Below are positions 9,101-17,177 of a stretch of DNA of 63,867 nt, piece by piece. The stretch is from CAZIKB01 sp964539665 (GTDB lineage: Bacteria; Zhuqueibacterota; Zhuqueibacteria; Oceanimicrobiales; Oceanimicrobiaceae), in assembly GCA_964539665.1 (NCBI GenBank), contig CAZIKB010000022.1:1-63867 (forward strand), written 5' to 3'. The notes below the pieces were generated by a model. The model did not search any database and had not been told where the DNA came from. It saw only the letters and a program-made list of their open reading frames with translations. The translations under genes were made by a program, and so were the position numbers. How positions within the stretch are numbered: position 1 is the first letter of the stretch; every line of letters begins with the position of its first letter.

Positions 9101-10969
9101 CAGGAAAGATATACTATCACATCTTTGATGCTGTTACCTTTACGAGCACGTGATAATATCATAGGCGCCATGATTTATTTGACTTGCCAGCCCAGGAGAA
9201 AATTCAAAGATTCTGAATTTGAATTAGCTCAGGAATTAGCTAATAGAGCAGCTTTAGCCATTGAAAATGCCAGACTATTTAAAGAAGCTGGTGAAAAAGC
9301 TATAGAATTGGAAAAAGCGAACAAGTTGAAGACTGAGTTTCTCACAAATGTTTCCCATGAATTACGGACACCTTTGAATGCCGTTATTACCTTATCAGAC
9401 ATACTCATTCGAGGTATACCTGGAAATTTAAATACAGAACAAGAAAAACAACTACAGATAATTCAGAGGAGTGGTCGTAACTTACTCAATTTAATTAATG
9501 ATATTCTGGATCTTTCAAAAATTGAATCTGGCAGAGTTGAACCTATTTATTCCGTTATTCCCATCCATGCAGTTGTCGAAGAAACAGTTGAACACATTCG
9601 GCCTTTGTGTGTTGATAAAGGCCTTTCATTAGAGTTTGAATGTTCAGATGAAGTACCAGAAGTTATTTATTCTGACCAGGATAAAATTACCAAGGTCCTG
9701 ATGAATATTTTAGGCAATGCTGTAAAATTTACTCGAAAAGGGAAAATAAAAGTCAGATTGAGCTTAAGGGGCGATTCTAATTTAAAGATCGAAATTTCAG
9801 ATACGGGAATAGGTATCCCTCAGAACAGAATTGAAGAGATATTTAAAGAGTTCCAGCAAATCGATAGCTCTGATTCGCGAAGTTATGGAGGAACAGGTTT
9901 GGGATTAGCGATTACCCGTAATGTGTTAAATATATTAGGCGGCTCTGTGTCGGTTGAAAGCCAAATAGGCAAAGGTTCAACTTTTACTGTAATCATACCA
10001 TTTCAATTAAAGAAGGTGTTGGATAATAATGGCTATTTAGATTTAGATCAACAAGTGGCGAAAAATCTCCCAAAGGAATTTGAAATAGAAATTACAGATG
10101 ATCGCAATCATTTAATCAATCCGAAAAAATCAGTACTGGTTATTGATGATGAAAAAGATGCAATTTATATAATGCGCCAATATTTGCATCAGCATAACTA
10201 CCAAATTATTTTTCCACAAAACGGTGAAAATGTAATGGAATTAGCAAAACGATATAATCCATTTGCTATAACATTAGATTTACTGATGCCGGGTCAGAAT
10301 GGTTGGGAAATACTTGAAGCTATGAAAAAAGATAAAGAAACTAATAAAATCCCAATAATCGTAACCTCTATCCTCTCCGAAAAAGAAAGAGCGGCTGAAT
10401 TAGGTGCAGCAGAGTATTTAGTTAAACCATTTGAATCCCGCAGGCTGATAGCTTTTCTTGAAAGTCTTGAGAAAGGCACAAAGACGAAAAGAGCTGTGTT
10501 GGACCTGCCTAAATATATTAATTTAAGAAATTTATTACAGAAGAGGCCTTTTTTATTTTCTGACAAGAAAAACAGCACCAGTGCTAAGTTAAACATTTTA
10601 TTAGTGGATGATGATGAGGACACACAATATGCTTTGCAATATATATTGGCTAAAGAAGGATATAATGTTAACATCGCAAGGGAAGGTAGGGAAGCTATAA
10701 AAAAGGTAGAACATTTAAAACCGAATCTGATACTGATGGATATTATGTTGCCTGGAATGAACGGTTACGAAACTACAATACAGCTAAAATCGAATAATAA
10801 TTACAAAGAGATACCCATAATTGCTATGACCGCAAAAGCTATGAAGGGAGACCGGGAAAAAGTTTTGTTAGCTGGTTGTGATGATTACATTGCAAAGCCC
10901 TTTATGACTAAAGAGATATTATATCTGGTTGAAAAATGGATAACTGAATGTGAATTTACTAAAACTTAG
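6113..10969 (+). CDS. Membrane-bound hybrid sensor histidine kinase with two receiver domains
   Basis: A 1618-residue sensor. In order: seven or eight membrane helices (about 1-270, resembling a MASE3-type sensor), a short coiled coil, three PAS domains (about 286-410, 419-535, 561-685), a coiled coil, two GAF domains (about 700-880 and 885-1050), HisKA with phospho-acceptor H1082 in SHELRTPLNA, HATPase_c with the DTGIGIP and GTGLGLA boxes, then two receiver domains with phospho-Asp D1389 (LDLLMPG) and D1543 (MDIMLPG). It should autophosphorylate in response to a membrane or cytoplasmic signal and pass phosphate through its receivers. The start has a good SD (AAGGAAGGGAGTAAGG before the ATG). 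No HPt domain is visible, so output may go to the NtrC-type regulator 511 bp downstream. Confidence 0.95.
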   Translation: MNSRKTFFSPFASLLLIGILVAIFTALIHFLSRQSLNTNYSPERHALLEYFVVYICICLFFICLRRFHLQRTKEFLFFGLGFLTFVIFQIFQIIAMPGFHDPAWLPASINLGLGFDVAARILFSIYFLAGILYSKKPLLHTTFRSILMIYINAIAFVVFIVIYFINFLPDILYVNEHTTLLKKGLDGFAAFLMLLSVIFLIRRFFKDNRTIYFWFIVAAVFGIFTNICLLLWNTLFDVFLDAGLALKILFFTSFLAGIFADHFRYLKIEAELRESLEKSKEDLEKSEKTYRRLVEKMADGFIVINKKGALEFCNQAFADMLNYDKEVIIGKHISALFDSSSYEKISLESFHNNDKHGEQHEVEMLTAADKKIPVLINAVPITDARGDYTGFQSVVTNLIERKKIEKNLENLVQEKTKDIEIFRQSIQNSTDGILITDLDGKISYLNRAFAVITGYSKTELIGKVTSVLCYDQRSETAHESIWKSVRDGRIWRGEFVTKRKEGSVFIGEVSVVPINEENGRTVNYLWIEKDITRRKTLERSLEKYTEELTEKTSELETAKSYYETLISGMSDILLVVDNDANCTFLNEYGMKRLKFKADELAKQNMPIFFDDMKRLEKEYGTTMHLEIKDFEFTITSKDGESILCSWHARPLFDRYNRRIGAMAVGRDITEYKTMQNELQEYTKNLENMVKERTKELQKKVNQLARLLEIGEEIRLNVDIDVILNKICEAVQALGWQKVVISLRNYETRTSRPVAAAGLEPEQVEKVMNWGEIPFEHTQKYINEEFQISNSYFVNNSSKIVSKNTSYSIHTELGNRRKGEWHSLDALLVPIRTKDKILGIISIDDPEDRKRPGLEKIRDLEIFADNAALAIENARFFQVQKENENQAKFLVEISQIFHSSLKMSEVLEAIVNKGGKAIGDFCSLLLFDEKGENLQPQATFHENPKMVEFFMKGCDEFPCHVGEGIIGTVVSTGKPLFTSRPFSTEIHGFKNTPIYYIQERYTITSLMLLPLRARDNIIGAMIYLTCQPRRKFKDSEFELAQELANRAALAIENARLFKEAGEKAIELEKANKLKTEFLTNVSHELRTPLNAVITLSDILIRGIPGNLNTEQEKQLQIIQRSGRNLLNLINDILDLSKIESGRVEPIYSVIPIHAVVEETVEHIRPLCVDKGLSLEFECSDEVPEVIYSDQDKITKVLMNILGNAVKFTRKGKIKVRLSLRGDSNLKIEISDTGIGIPQNRIEEIFKEFQQIDSSDSRSYGGTGLGLAITRNVLNILGGSVSVESQIGKGSTFTVIIPFQLKKVLDNNGYLDLDQQVAKNLPKEFEIEITDDRNHLINPKKSVLVIDDEKDAIYIMRQYLHQHNYQIIFPQNGENVMELAKRYNPFAITLDLLMPGQNGWEILEAMKKDKETNKIPIIVTSILSEKERAAELGAAEYLVKPFESRRLIAFLESLEKGTKTKRAVLDLPKYINLRNLLQKRPFLFSDKKNSTSAKLNILLVDDDEDTQYALQYILAKEGYNVNIAREGREAIKKVEHLKPNLILMDIMLPGMNGYETTIQLKSNNNYKEIPIIAMTAKAMKGDREKVLLAGCDDYIAKPFMTKEILYLVEKWITECEFTKT

Positions 10970-11030
10970 ATTCAGAAAACTTATTTAGGGATATCTGAAT
11001 AAGTTATTTAACATTTAAGAAACCTGTTTT

Positions 11031-11125
11031 ATTGGACGCTGATTTTCACTGATGCTCGCAGAATAAAAATTAATTCAAAAAAGCTTCTAAAAATCAGTAT
11101 CTATCTGCGTTTATCAGCGTCCAAT
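11031..11125. repeat. Interspersed inverted repeat with ATTGGACGCTGAT ends
   Basis: A 95-nt unit with perfect 13-bp inverted ends (ATTGGACGCTGAT at 11031-11043, ATCAGCGTCCAAT at 11113-11125). The next bases also match loosely (ACTGATGCTCGCAGA against ATCTGCGTTTATC). Sequences of this GCTGAT..CGCAGAT type occur as dispersed extragenic repeats in many bacterial genomes. No coding capacity. Confidence 0.75.
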
Positions 11126-11165
11126 TTGAATATTGATAGGCTGTTTACCAATACCAACTTTCTTC

Positions 11166-11204
11166 ATGCACTTATTTCCCTATATCCATATTCCATTAAA
11201 TTCC
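11166..11204. repeat. CCCTATATCCA repeat, copy 1
   Basis: The 11-mer CCCTATATCCA lies in a pyrimidine-rich block (TTATTTCC before it, ATTCCATTAAATTCCTTA after). It is shared with 17021-17055 and 60986-61020, each time upstream of a gene. Confidence 0.5.
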
Positions 11205-11418
11205 TTAAAGTACAATCTCACAAGTAAATTTAATATAAATAACATCTAATATATTCTATTCAAAACGAAACAACTGTTTCATATTGGTACATTTATTTGG
11301 CGCTGGAGTCATTCTATGTTGTAATTATATCCTTTTACAGCGTCATTTATTATGTATTATTTATAAAGCTAAGTGTGTAAAATTTATACTTAATTATAAT
11401 GCCATTTTTCAAAAGAAC

Positions 11419-11434
11419 TGGCATAGTTTTCGCA
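11419..11434 (+). promoter_or_regulatory. Sigma-54-like promoter of the NtrC-type regulator gene
   Basis: TGGCATAGTTTTCGCA has the invariant GG-N10-GC spacing of -24/-12 promoters, with TGGCA perfect and the -12 element TCGC instead of TTGC. It lies 46 bp before the ATG of the sigma-54 activator gene, so the expected start would be near 11445. Autoregulation is an inference. Confidence 0.5.
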
Positions 11435-11480
11435 TTTAATAAATTAACCAGAATAATATCACGAAAGCACCACATCTCGT

Positions 11481-12839
11481 ATGGTATCAAATAACAAAAT
11501 TCTCATCGCAGATGATGAGGGATATATTCTCGAAACACTTAAAATACTTTTAAATGAAGAAGGTTACCAGGTAGATATTGCATCAAACGGAACAACAGCA
11601 TTAAAAAAAATAATGACTGATGATTTTGCTTTGATTTTAGTTGATTTAACTTTACCAGACATAGATGGGATAGAACTTTTAAGCATCATGAAAGAAAGGG
11701 ATATCCTTACTGAAACAATAATATTTACGGGAAGGGGATCCGTTTCTTCTGCTGTTGAGGCAATGGAAAAAGGCGCTTATGATTATTTGGAAAAGCCTGT
11801 TGAACCTTATCGGTTAAAAACAAAAATCATTAAAGCTCTGGCTCACCACCGTCTTGTTATTTCAAGTAAAATATTGGAACAAGAACTAAAGAATCTCACT
11901 CGCTATGTGGATTTAATAGGCCAAAGTAATGAGATGGTAGCAATCTATAAATTAATTGATGCTGTTGCCGATGCAAGTGCTAATGTTGTTGTCACTGGTG
12001 AAAGCGGTACTGGTAAAGAGTTAGTTGCCCGGGCTATTCATAAGAAAAGTAGTCGATGTCAGGGACCTTTTGTAGCTGTGAATTGTTCGGCGTTTCCTAT
12101 GGAAATTTTAGAAAATGAGCTGTTTGGCCATGAACAGGGCGCATTTACCGGCGCGTTAAAAGAAAAAGCGGGATGCTTTGAATTGGCGCATAATGGCACA
12201 TTGTTGCTTGATGAAATTTGTGAAATGCCGTTAGAGATACAAGCTAAAATTCTCAGAGTTCTTGAAGAAAGAAGTTTTCGCAGATTGGGTGGCAAAAATG
12301 AGATCGAAGTTGACGTTCGGGCTGTTTCTGCTTCAAATATGAATCTTGAGCAGGCTATGCAAGAGAGACGACTTCGTGATGATATTTATTATAGACTTTG
12401 TGTGGTTGAAATTGATTTGCCGCCTTTACGGGAACGAACTGGTGATATTCCTTTGTTAATGAAAGAATTTTTAATGTTATTTAATGAAAAAAACCGTAAA
12501 AATGTCAGAACCTTCGCACCTCAATCTATTGAAGTGATAAATCGATATCACTGGCCTGGTAATGTACGTGAATTAAAAAATACTATCGAACGAGCTGTAG
12601 TATTGTGCAAAGGCGAATCAATTCAGGCCACGGATCTACCAAAAAGGATCATAAATCCAAATGGCAGTAAAGTTGATATTCACATTCCTATCGGATCAAC
12701 TCTGGATGAATCTGAAAGGGAGTTAATTATTAAAACGCTTGAGTTTGTAAATAACAATAAAACCCGGGCGGCTCAAATCCTGGGGATCAGTTTAAAAACC
12801 CTCCATAACAAACTAAATCATTATAAAAATTTATATTAA
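11481..12839 (+). CDS. Sigma-54-dependent response regulator, NtrC/AtoC type
   Basis: 452 residues in the standard three-part layout: receiver domain (acidic pair D11/D12, phospho-acceptor D55 in LVDLTLPD, K107-type lysine in YLEKPVEP), AAA+ domain with Walker A GESGTGKE (about 173-180), the sigma-54 contact loop GAFTGA (about 220-225) and an R-finger region (ELKNTIERAVVL), and a C-terminal Fis-type helix-turn-helix (TRAAQILGISLKTLHNKL). It should activate -24/-12 promoters when phosphorylated. Its likely kinase is the hybrid kinase upstream and its likely target the -24/-12 promoter at 13272. The ATG at 11481 has no strong SD; the gene may be autoregulated from the site at 11419. Confidence 0.95.
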   Translation: MVSNNKILIADDEGYILETLKILLNEEGYQVDIASNGTTALKKIMTDDFALILVDLTLPDIDGIELLSIMKERDILTETIIFTGRGSVSSAVEAMEKGAYDYLEKPVEPYRLKTKIIKALAHHRLVISSKILEQELKNLTRYVDLIGQSNEMVAIYKLIDAVADASANVVVTGESGTGKELVARAIHKKSSRCQGPFVAVNCSAFPMEILENELFGHEQGAFTGALKEKAGCFELAHNGTLLLDEICEMPLEIQAKILRVLEERSFRRLGGKNEIEVDVRAVSASNMNLEQAMQERRLRDDIYYRLCVVEIDLPPLRERTGDIPLLMKEFLMLFNEKNRKNVRTFAPQSIEVINRYHWPGNVRELKNTIERAVVLCKGESIQATDLPKRIINPNGSKVDIHIPIGSTLDESERELIIKTLEFVNNNKTRAAQILGISLKTLHNKLNHYKNLY

Positions 12840-13388
12840 TTCCAGAACCAGAAACTCGGACTGGAGATGAAATGTCAAATATCCCTGCCTGCAATAGCGC
12901 AGTTAGCGTTTATTAATTTGAGTATTGGGATTTATTCGGAATTTGTCCTTTGTGATCTGGGATTTGTTTTGCAAAAAATTGCAAAAGTTGAGAAGTTTTA
13001 CTGTACCGGTTTGCTCCGGTTTCAACCTAATCCAACTGATTACTTCCAATGCAATTCTGGCATCGTTATCCTGCGAAGCCATGCAATGCTAAGTGCTTAA
13101 AAATTTACCTGAATTCTGCCCCAATATGCACATTGTATACCATTTGCAATAATGTTTACAACAGAATACTTTTTGCTTAGATTGAAAACATTAAAATACT
13201 CGATTATAAGGTGTTGATTTATAGTGTATTAAATGTTTTAGTGTTATTGGTCTAATTGGCATGAGCATGTTTGGCATTGAAATTGCATACTCACCCTGAG
13301 TTTTGGACGCAATAAAAATAAAAAAAGTGAAAGAATTATAGTGTAAATGGTGTCTTAATAAGATATAAGCTTTCAGGAGGGTTTAAGG
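12840..13388. other. 549-bp intergenic region with decayed repeat and sigma-54 promoter
   Basis: An open frame of 77 codons (12867-13100) lies in GGGATTTG/GGAATTTG-type low-complexity repeat sequence and is not a convincing gene. The distal half is AT-rich and ends in a strong sigma-54 promoter and an SD for the next gene. Activator-binding inverted repeats would be expected around 13130-13250, but I could not single one out. Confidence 0.6.
13272..13287 (+). promoter_or_regulatory. Sigma-54 (-24/-12) promoter
   Basis: TGGCATTGAAATTGCA matches the consensus TGGCAC-N5-TTGCA at all but the last base of the -24 box, with GG (13273-13274) and GC (13285-13286) separated by exactly 10. Transcription should start near 13298, giving a leader of about 90 nt before the ATG at 13389. 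A sigma-54 activator gene is immediately upstream. Confidence 0.8.
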
Positions 13389-14534
13389 ATGAAGATTATC
13401 TTAAAAAGAAGTAATTTTTGCATTGCCAGGATTGTTTTAAGCTACTTCATTTTTGTTTTGTTGTCATCAGGGATTGAGTTTCAAAATGCCTATTCTTTCC
13501 CCTCGGATAACAATGCAACTATTTACTTTAAAAATATTACACGTTCAAAGAATCAGTTTGAAATTAATCCAAGGTTTGTTGAAAATGGTGCAAATGTAGT
13601 GTTTCTGGTTTTCACGGGAAATCAAGATGCGCCAAAACCGTGGGATTATATTTTAGCAAAAGCAGATCGGGATGGCCACAAGAAGTATTTTCTCAATACA
13701 AGTGGAGTGATAGATTATAATGTTCTTCCTGATGAGACCGGGATCATTGTACTGAAAGTTCTTCCATCTATACAAAATAATGAGATTAATGATGGGGTAT
13801 ATTGCGGGATTAAAAAGTGGGAGCTTATGTATGTAAATCTGCAGAGTGGCGAGGAAATGCTCCTGGAATCATCAATGGGACTGCCTGTTTCCGAAGGATA
13901 TAAAATGTTGGGCATGATAGATTCATTCAATTTGAATAGAAATCAGTTTATTATGAATTCTCCTCTAAATACTTCACATATATTACTGCGCCGTGAGCAA
14001 TCAGAAGATTACGAATATTTCAATTTTAGCCTTCTTGAAATAAATGGAAAACAAAATAATATTTTTAAAACAGAGTCCTGGAAGTCCTATTCAGAAGTGA
14101 TTTGGCATCCAACGATGGTCTGGCTTTCCGAAACCAAGTTGATTACGATTACTTTTAATAGTATATTTGATAAGAATTGTCCGCAAAGTGCAGGCATGTT
14201 TTCTATTGTAAGTATTGATTTAATTGATAAGTCAACTGAGATTTTACATTCAGATTCAACTATAAAACCATTTCCAAAGTTTGTTTTGAATCCATCTTTA
14301 ACAGAATTGTATTTTCAAGGGCGTGGAAAAGAAAATAAGTTAACCGAACTTTGGAAATTAAACTTGCGGGGCAAAAGTGTCGAAAGAATATTTAGTGTCG
14401 AAGGTGATATAGGAGATGTCAGGTTTTCACCCGATGGATCGAGTATTGTGCTCACTCAATTGATGGGTAATAATTTTGATATAATACGGATTGATTTATT
14501 TAGAAATCAAATTCAACAATTAGCAGGTAAATGA
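13389..14534 (+). CDS. Secreted TolB/PD40-like beta-propeller protein
   Basis: 381 residues with an N-terminal signal peptide (LKRSN... then a hydrophobic core about 15-32, cleavage possibly near Y37). The mature part is beta-rich with repeated blades, the last with the WD40-like PD40 signature (VRFSPDGSSIVLTQ, about 345-358). No catalytic motif is apparent, so it is probably a periplasmic or outer-surface binding protein. The start is supported by CAGGAGGG about 9 nt upstream. Expression probably depends on the sigma-54 promoter at 13272 and hence on the NtrC-type regulator. A good intrinsic terminator follows. I do not recognise a named family beyond the propeller fold. Confidence 0.75.
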   Translation: MKIILKRSNFCIARIVLSYFIFVLLSSGIEFQNAYSFPSDNNATIYFKNITRSKNQFEINPRFVENGANVVFLVFTGNQDAPKPWDYILAKADRDGHKKYFLNTSGVIDYNVLPDETGIIVLKVLPSIQNNEINDGVYCGIKKWELMYVNLQSGEEMLLESSMGLPVSEGYKMLGMIDSFNLNRNQFIMNSPLNTSHILLRREQSEDYEYFNFSLLEINGKQNNIFKTESWKSYSEVIWHPTMVWLSETKLITITFNSIFDKNCPQSAGMFSIVSIDLIDKSTEILHSDSTIKPFPKFVLNPSLTELYFQGRGKENKLTELWKLNLRGKSVERIFSVEGDIGDVRFSPDGSSIVLTQLMGNNFDIIRIDLFRNQIQQLAGK

Positions 14535-14576
14535 ATTATCAACGAAATATAACACTGAGACTTTAGTACTCCTCCG

Positions 14577-14610
14577 GCCTGTTTCTTATTATAAGGAGCA
14601 GGCTTTTTTT
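14577..14610 (+). terminator. Intrinsic terminator after the secreted propeller gene
   Basis: GCCTGTTTCTT pairs with AAGGAGCAGGC over 11 positions (two of them G-U), loop ATTAT, followed by seven T. It isolates the sigma-54 gene from cysQ. Confidence 0.85.
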
Positions 14611-14657
14611 AATTGCGTGAACTCTCATTATTTAAATTATGTAGAAAAGGAATTAAT

Positions 14658-15473
14658 ATGCTGACCAACGAACTTAAAATTGCCACGGATTTAGTAAAAG
14701 AAGCGGGACAAATTATTTTAAAATATTATCACCAGGATTATAACATAGATTTAAAAAAAGAAGGCGAGCCGGTAACTCAGGCTGATAAAGCCTCCAATGA
14801 ATTTATTACCGAGCAGTTGGCACAACATTTTCCAGAAGACGGTATTTTGGCCGAGGAATCCAAAGATGATTTTAAAAGACTGGATTGTCAAAGAGTTTGG
14901 GTGGTGGATCCTATGGATGGAACAAAAGAATTCATTGACAAAGTAGGACAATTCGCAGCCATGATAGGTCTGGTCGAAAATGGCGAACCTGTTCTTGGAT
15001 TGGTATACCAACCTACTACGGATACTCTTTATTCAGCTGTTAAAAATATGGGTGCTTTTGTCATGCGCAATGGCCATGCGAGTCCATTAAAAGTAGCGCA
15101 AGTCTCCGAGATTAATCAAATGCGTTTGGTGATAAGTAGATCGCATAGAGCAGCTTTGGTTGACAACATGAAAGATGCATTGGGAATCAACAAAGAGGTT
15201 GCATCGGGAAGTGTGGGTTTGAAGGTTGGATTAATGGTGGAAACAAAATGTGATTTATATTTGCATCCCAATTCAAAAACCAAAGAATGGGACACCTGTG
15301 CTCCTCAGGTTATCCTGCAAGAAGCCGGCGGCACAATTACAGACTGTTGGGGCGAACAATTAAAATACAATAAAGAAAATGTATATAATGATAAAGGATT
15401 CGTCGCCAGCAACGGTAGTTGTCATGACCAAATAATAGAAAAAATCAAACCCTTTTTGGGGCAATTAACCTGA
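14658..15473 (+). CDS. cysQ: 3'(2'),5'-bisphosphate nucleotidase CysQ
   Basis: A member of the inositol-monophosphatase-like, Mg2+-dependent, Li+-sensitive phosphatases; CysQ removes 3'-phosphate from PAP, a by-product of sulfate assimilation. 271 residues from ATG 14658. The metal-site motifs are present: AEESKDD, WVVDPMDGTKEFI (about 84-96), and EWDTCAPQVILQEAGG near the C-terminus. The frame also opens from a TTG at 14613, but those 15 extra residues start directly after the terminator and do not fit the family; AAAGGAA before the ATG at 14658 supports the shorter form. A related inositol-phosphate phosphatase activity cannot be excluded. Confidence 0.9.
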   Translation: MLTNELKIATDLVKEAGQIILKYYHQDYNIDLKKEGEPVTQADKASNEFITEQLAQHFPEDGILAEESKDDFKRLDCQRVWVVDPMDGTKEFIDKVGQFAAMIGLVENGEPVLGLVYQPTTDTLYSAVKNMGAFVMRNGHASPLKVAQVSEINQMRLVISRSHRAALVDNMKDALGINKEVASGSVGLKVGLMVETKCDLYLHPNSKTKEWDTCAPQVILQEAGGTITDCWGEQLKYNKENVYNDKGFVASNGSCHDQIIEKIKPFLGQLT

Positions 15474-15696
15474 AAGTAAATAGTTCTGAATAATGTGTAG
15501 ATACTCAAGCAATAATCTACACAACTACTCAGGATTTGACATAACTGTTTTTGGGATAGCGTTGAATGTAAAGCGCAGAGTGGTATGTAATAATTATTTA
15601 AATAGCATATATAAAAAAATATCCCGTTTGCTACTCTGAAACGAATAATATTTAGTGTACCATTTCGTTAAAATTTTCCAACCTGTGAATAATTAC

Positions 15697-15725
15697 TTGA
15701 CAAATCAAAAATAAAAGTTTAATTT
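15697..15725 (+). promoter_or_regulatory. Candidate sigma-70-type promoter
   Basis: TTGACA (15697-15702), 17-bp spacer, TAATTT (15720-15725). It could drive plsC about 415 bp downstream or a short untranslated RNA. AT-rich background makes chance matches possible. Confidence 0.35.
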
Positions 15726-15775
15726 AATGCAATTGTAAAATCTGCATAATAAAACCTTTATTGAGAATGAATAAT

Positions 15776-15925
15776 TAGAGATTGACATAATAATATACAT
15801 TCTGGTTGTCATTGCGAGGCGTTTTTTGCAGAAACAATCTCATGCCTGGCTAATTTGGAGATTGCTTTCCCGAAAAAACCGGGACTTGTAATGACAGCAA
15901 GAATTGTGTATTCAGTCAATCATTA
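15776..15925. repeat. TIR-bounded miniature repeat, family A, divergent copy
   Basis: The left end TAGAGATTGACATAATA (15776-15792) and right end TATTCAGTCAATCATTA (15909-15925) are inverted repeats at 13 of 17 positions. The interior holds GTCATTGCGAG...CAATCTC and GAGATTG...GTAATGACA arms. The CAAGAATTGTGT segment before the right end is shared with the element at 33216-33366. No ORF inside. Confidence 0.6.
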
Positions 15926-16139
15926 AATAGTTAATTTAATCAATAAATAATCATCAGCATTATTTACAGGGAATCTCAGTCATGATCGGGATTGCGTAAT
16001 ATTTTTTAAAAATTGATGACCTGAAAATGGATTTGTTCAAAAAGCTTTGTTAGACGATGATGCAACCATGATTGTGATAAAGGTGAAAAATTAGAATAAT
16101 CTGCCAAATGAAAATTTATTGAAAATTAAACGGAAAGCA

Positions 16140-16895
16140 ATGTCTAAAAAAAAACGTAGTTGGTTATTCAGACTGACGTGGCCAGTCACACACTATTTTG
16201 TTACCAATATATCTGTGTCACTTGCGTATGCTTTTTTCCACATATTAAACCGAACGATTGTTATTGGTAAAAAAAACGTCCCTCGGCAAGCAAATACACT
16301 TTTATTGTCAAATCATCAAACAATGATCGACAGTTTTTTAGTTGGAACGATTGCTTATTATCCAATTTCATTGATCCGCCCCAGGTTAATCCCCTGGAAT
16401 CCAGCCGCCGAAGAAAATTTTTTTCGAACACCCATTTTAGCATGGCTTGCTTATAATTGGAAATGCATTCCAATTAAAAAAGGTCGTAAAGATGTTGGCG
16501 CAATCTATCGAATGGCTGAAGCGCTAAAAAAAGATCCTATGGTCTTATTCCCTGAAGGGACCAGGTCCAGGGACGGTTCCATTGGTAAAGCCAGAGGCGG
16601 TGCCGGATTATTAATCTTAGAAACCCATCCTACAGTCATTCCGGTTTGTATTGACGGCATGGATAAATTACTGCCAATCGGTTCTATTTTTCCAAAGCTG
16701 TTTAGGAAAATATATGTTTATTATGGCAAACCTTTAGATCTTAAAGAATTTTATAATAAAGAAAGGACAAAAGGAATTGCACATGATATCATGGTTCGAG
16801 TCATGGATACGATTCGTGCCATGCATGCTGAAATTGAAACGCTGAAAGCTCATAAAAATACATTGCACGAAAAAACCGCGTTACAAAGAGAATAA
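16140..16895 (+). CDS. plsC: 1-acyl-sn-glycerol-3-phosphate acyltransferase (PlsC family)
   Basis: Transfers an acyl chain to lysophosphatidic acid at the inner membrane to make phosphatidic acid. 251 residues from ATG 16140 (a TTG at 16119 would add seven). The acyltransferase boxes are clear: HQTMID (H-x4-D, H59/D64), the FPEGTRSRDG block and the later VIPVCIDG block. A hydrophobic stretch near residues 15-40 may hold the protein at the membrane. SD is poor (GGAAAG). The gene stands alone, so the exact acyl acceptor is unproven. Confidence 0.9.
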   Translation: MSKKKRSWLFRLTWPVTHYFVTNISVSLAYAFFHILNRTIVIGKKNVPRQANTLLLSNHQTMIDSFLVGTIAYYPISLIRPRLIPWNPAAEENFFRTPILAWLAYNWKCIPIKKGRKDVGAIYRMAEALKKDPMVLFPEGTRSRDGSIGKARGGAGLLILETHPTVIPVCIDGMDKLLPIGSIFPKLFRKIYVYYGKPLDLKEFYNKERTKGIAHDIMVRVMDTIRAMHAEIETLKAHKNTLHEKTALQRE

Positions 16896-16975
16896 ATCAA
16901 GGCGTGGAAAAACCGAAAAATGGTATATTATAGAAGCTCTAACTTAAAGTAATAAAGCGAATGCAGGGTAGATAG

Positions 16976-17055
16976 TTGTAAGGAAATAAGGTGTAAGGAA
17001 AAGTACAGTATACCATATTTCCTAATTTCCCTATATCCATTATTCCCTTAATTTT
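16976..17055. repeat. CCCTATATCCA repeat, copy 2, with inverted arm
   Basis: The left arm (TGTAAGGAAATAAGGTG, 16976-) is roughly complementary to the right arm with TTTCC and CCCTATATCCA (17029-17039) and TTCCCTTA. The left arm's reverse complement closely resembles the sequence after the 11-mer at 61003-61020, so it is one family. Confidence 0.5.
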
Positions 17056-17177
17056 CTATGATTCCTCAAAATTTCATTTACATATTTCTTTGAAAATTCT
17101 TATATTGAAAAATAGTTTCTCTCCATAGCTCTGGAAGAAATGTAGTTCTGGAAGTGTTATATTTATAATAATTGACT

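Larger units (their letters stand above)
10970..11480. other. 511-bp intergenic region: inverted repeats and a sigma-54-like site
   Basis: No gene is visible here. It holds a small inverted repeat (AACTTATT/AATAAGTT, 10978-11005) just after the kinase stop, the GGACGCTGA repeat (11031-11125), a CCCTATATCCA repeat (11178-11188), and a sigma-54-type promoter candidate shortly before the regulator gene. Confidence 0.7.
15474..16139. other. 666-bp intergenic region: promoter candidate and a TIR-bounded repeat
   Basis: No gene is visible. It has a good -35/-10 pair at 15697-15725 and a 150-bp repeat element (15776-15925). The remaining roughly 200 bp before plsC are AT-rich without recognised structure. 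Confidence 0.6.

Noticed and set aside
12867..13100. 77-codon ORF on +
   Set aside because: The sequence is GGGATTTG/GGAATTTG low-complexity repeat material; the predicted peptide (YSEFVLCDLGFV) is typical of spurious translations of that repeat, and no SD is present.
14613..14657. N-terminal extension of CysQ from a TTG
   Set aside because: It begins 3 nt after the terminator's T-run and has no family similarity; ATG 14658 has a better SD.
15783..15788. Second TTGACA box before plsC
   Set aside because: No -10 hexamer at 16-18 bp, and it lies inside the TIR of a repeat element.
15776..15925. Possible CRISPR or tRNA in repeat-rich spacers
   Set aside because: The repeats are dispersed palindromes, not regularly spaced direct repeats with unique spacers; no cloverleaf or CCA end was found in any spacer.
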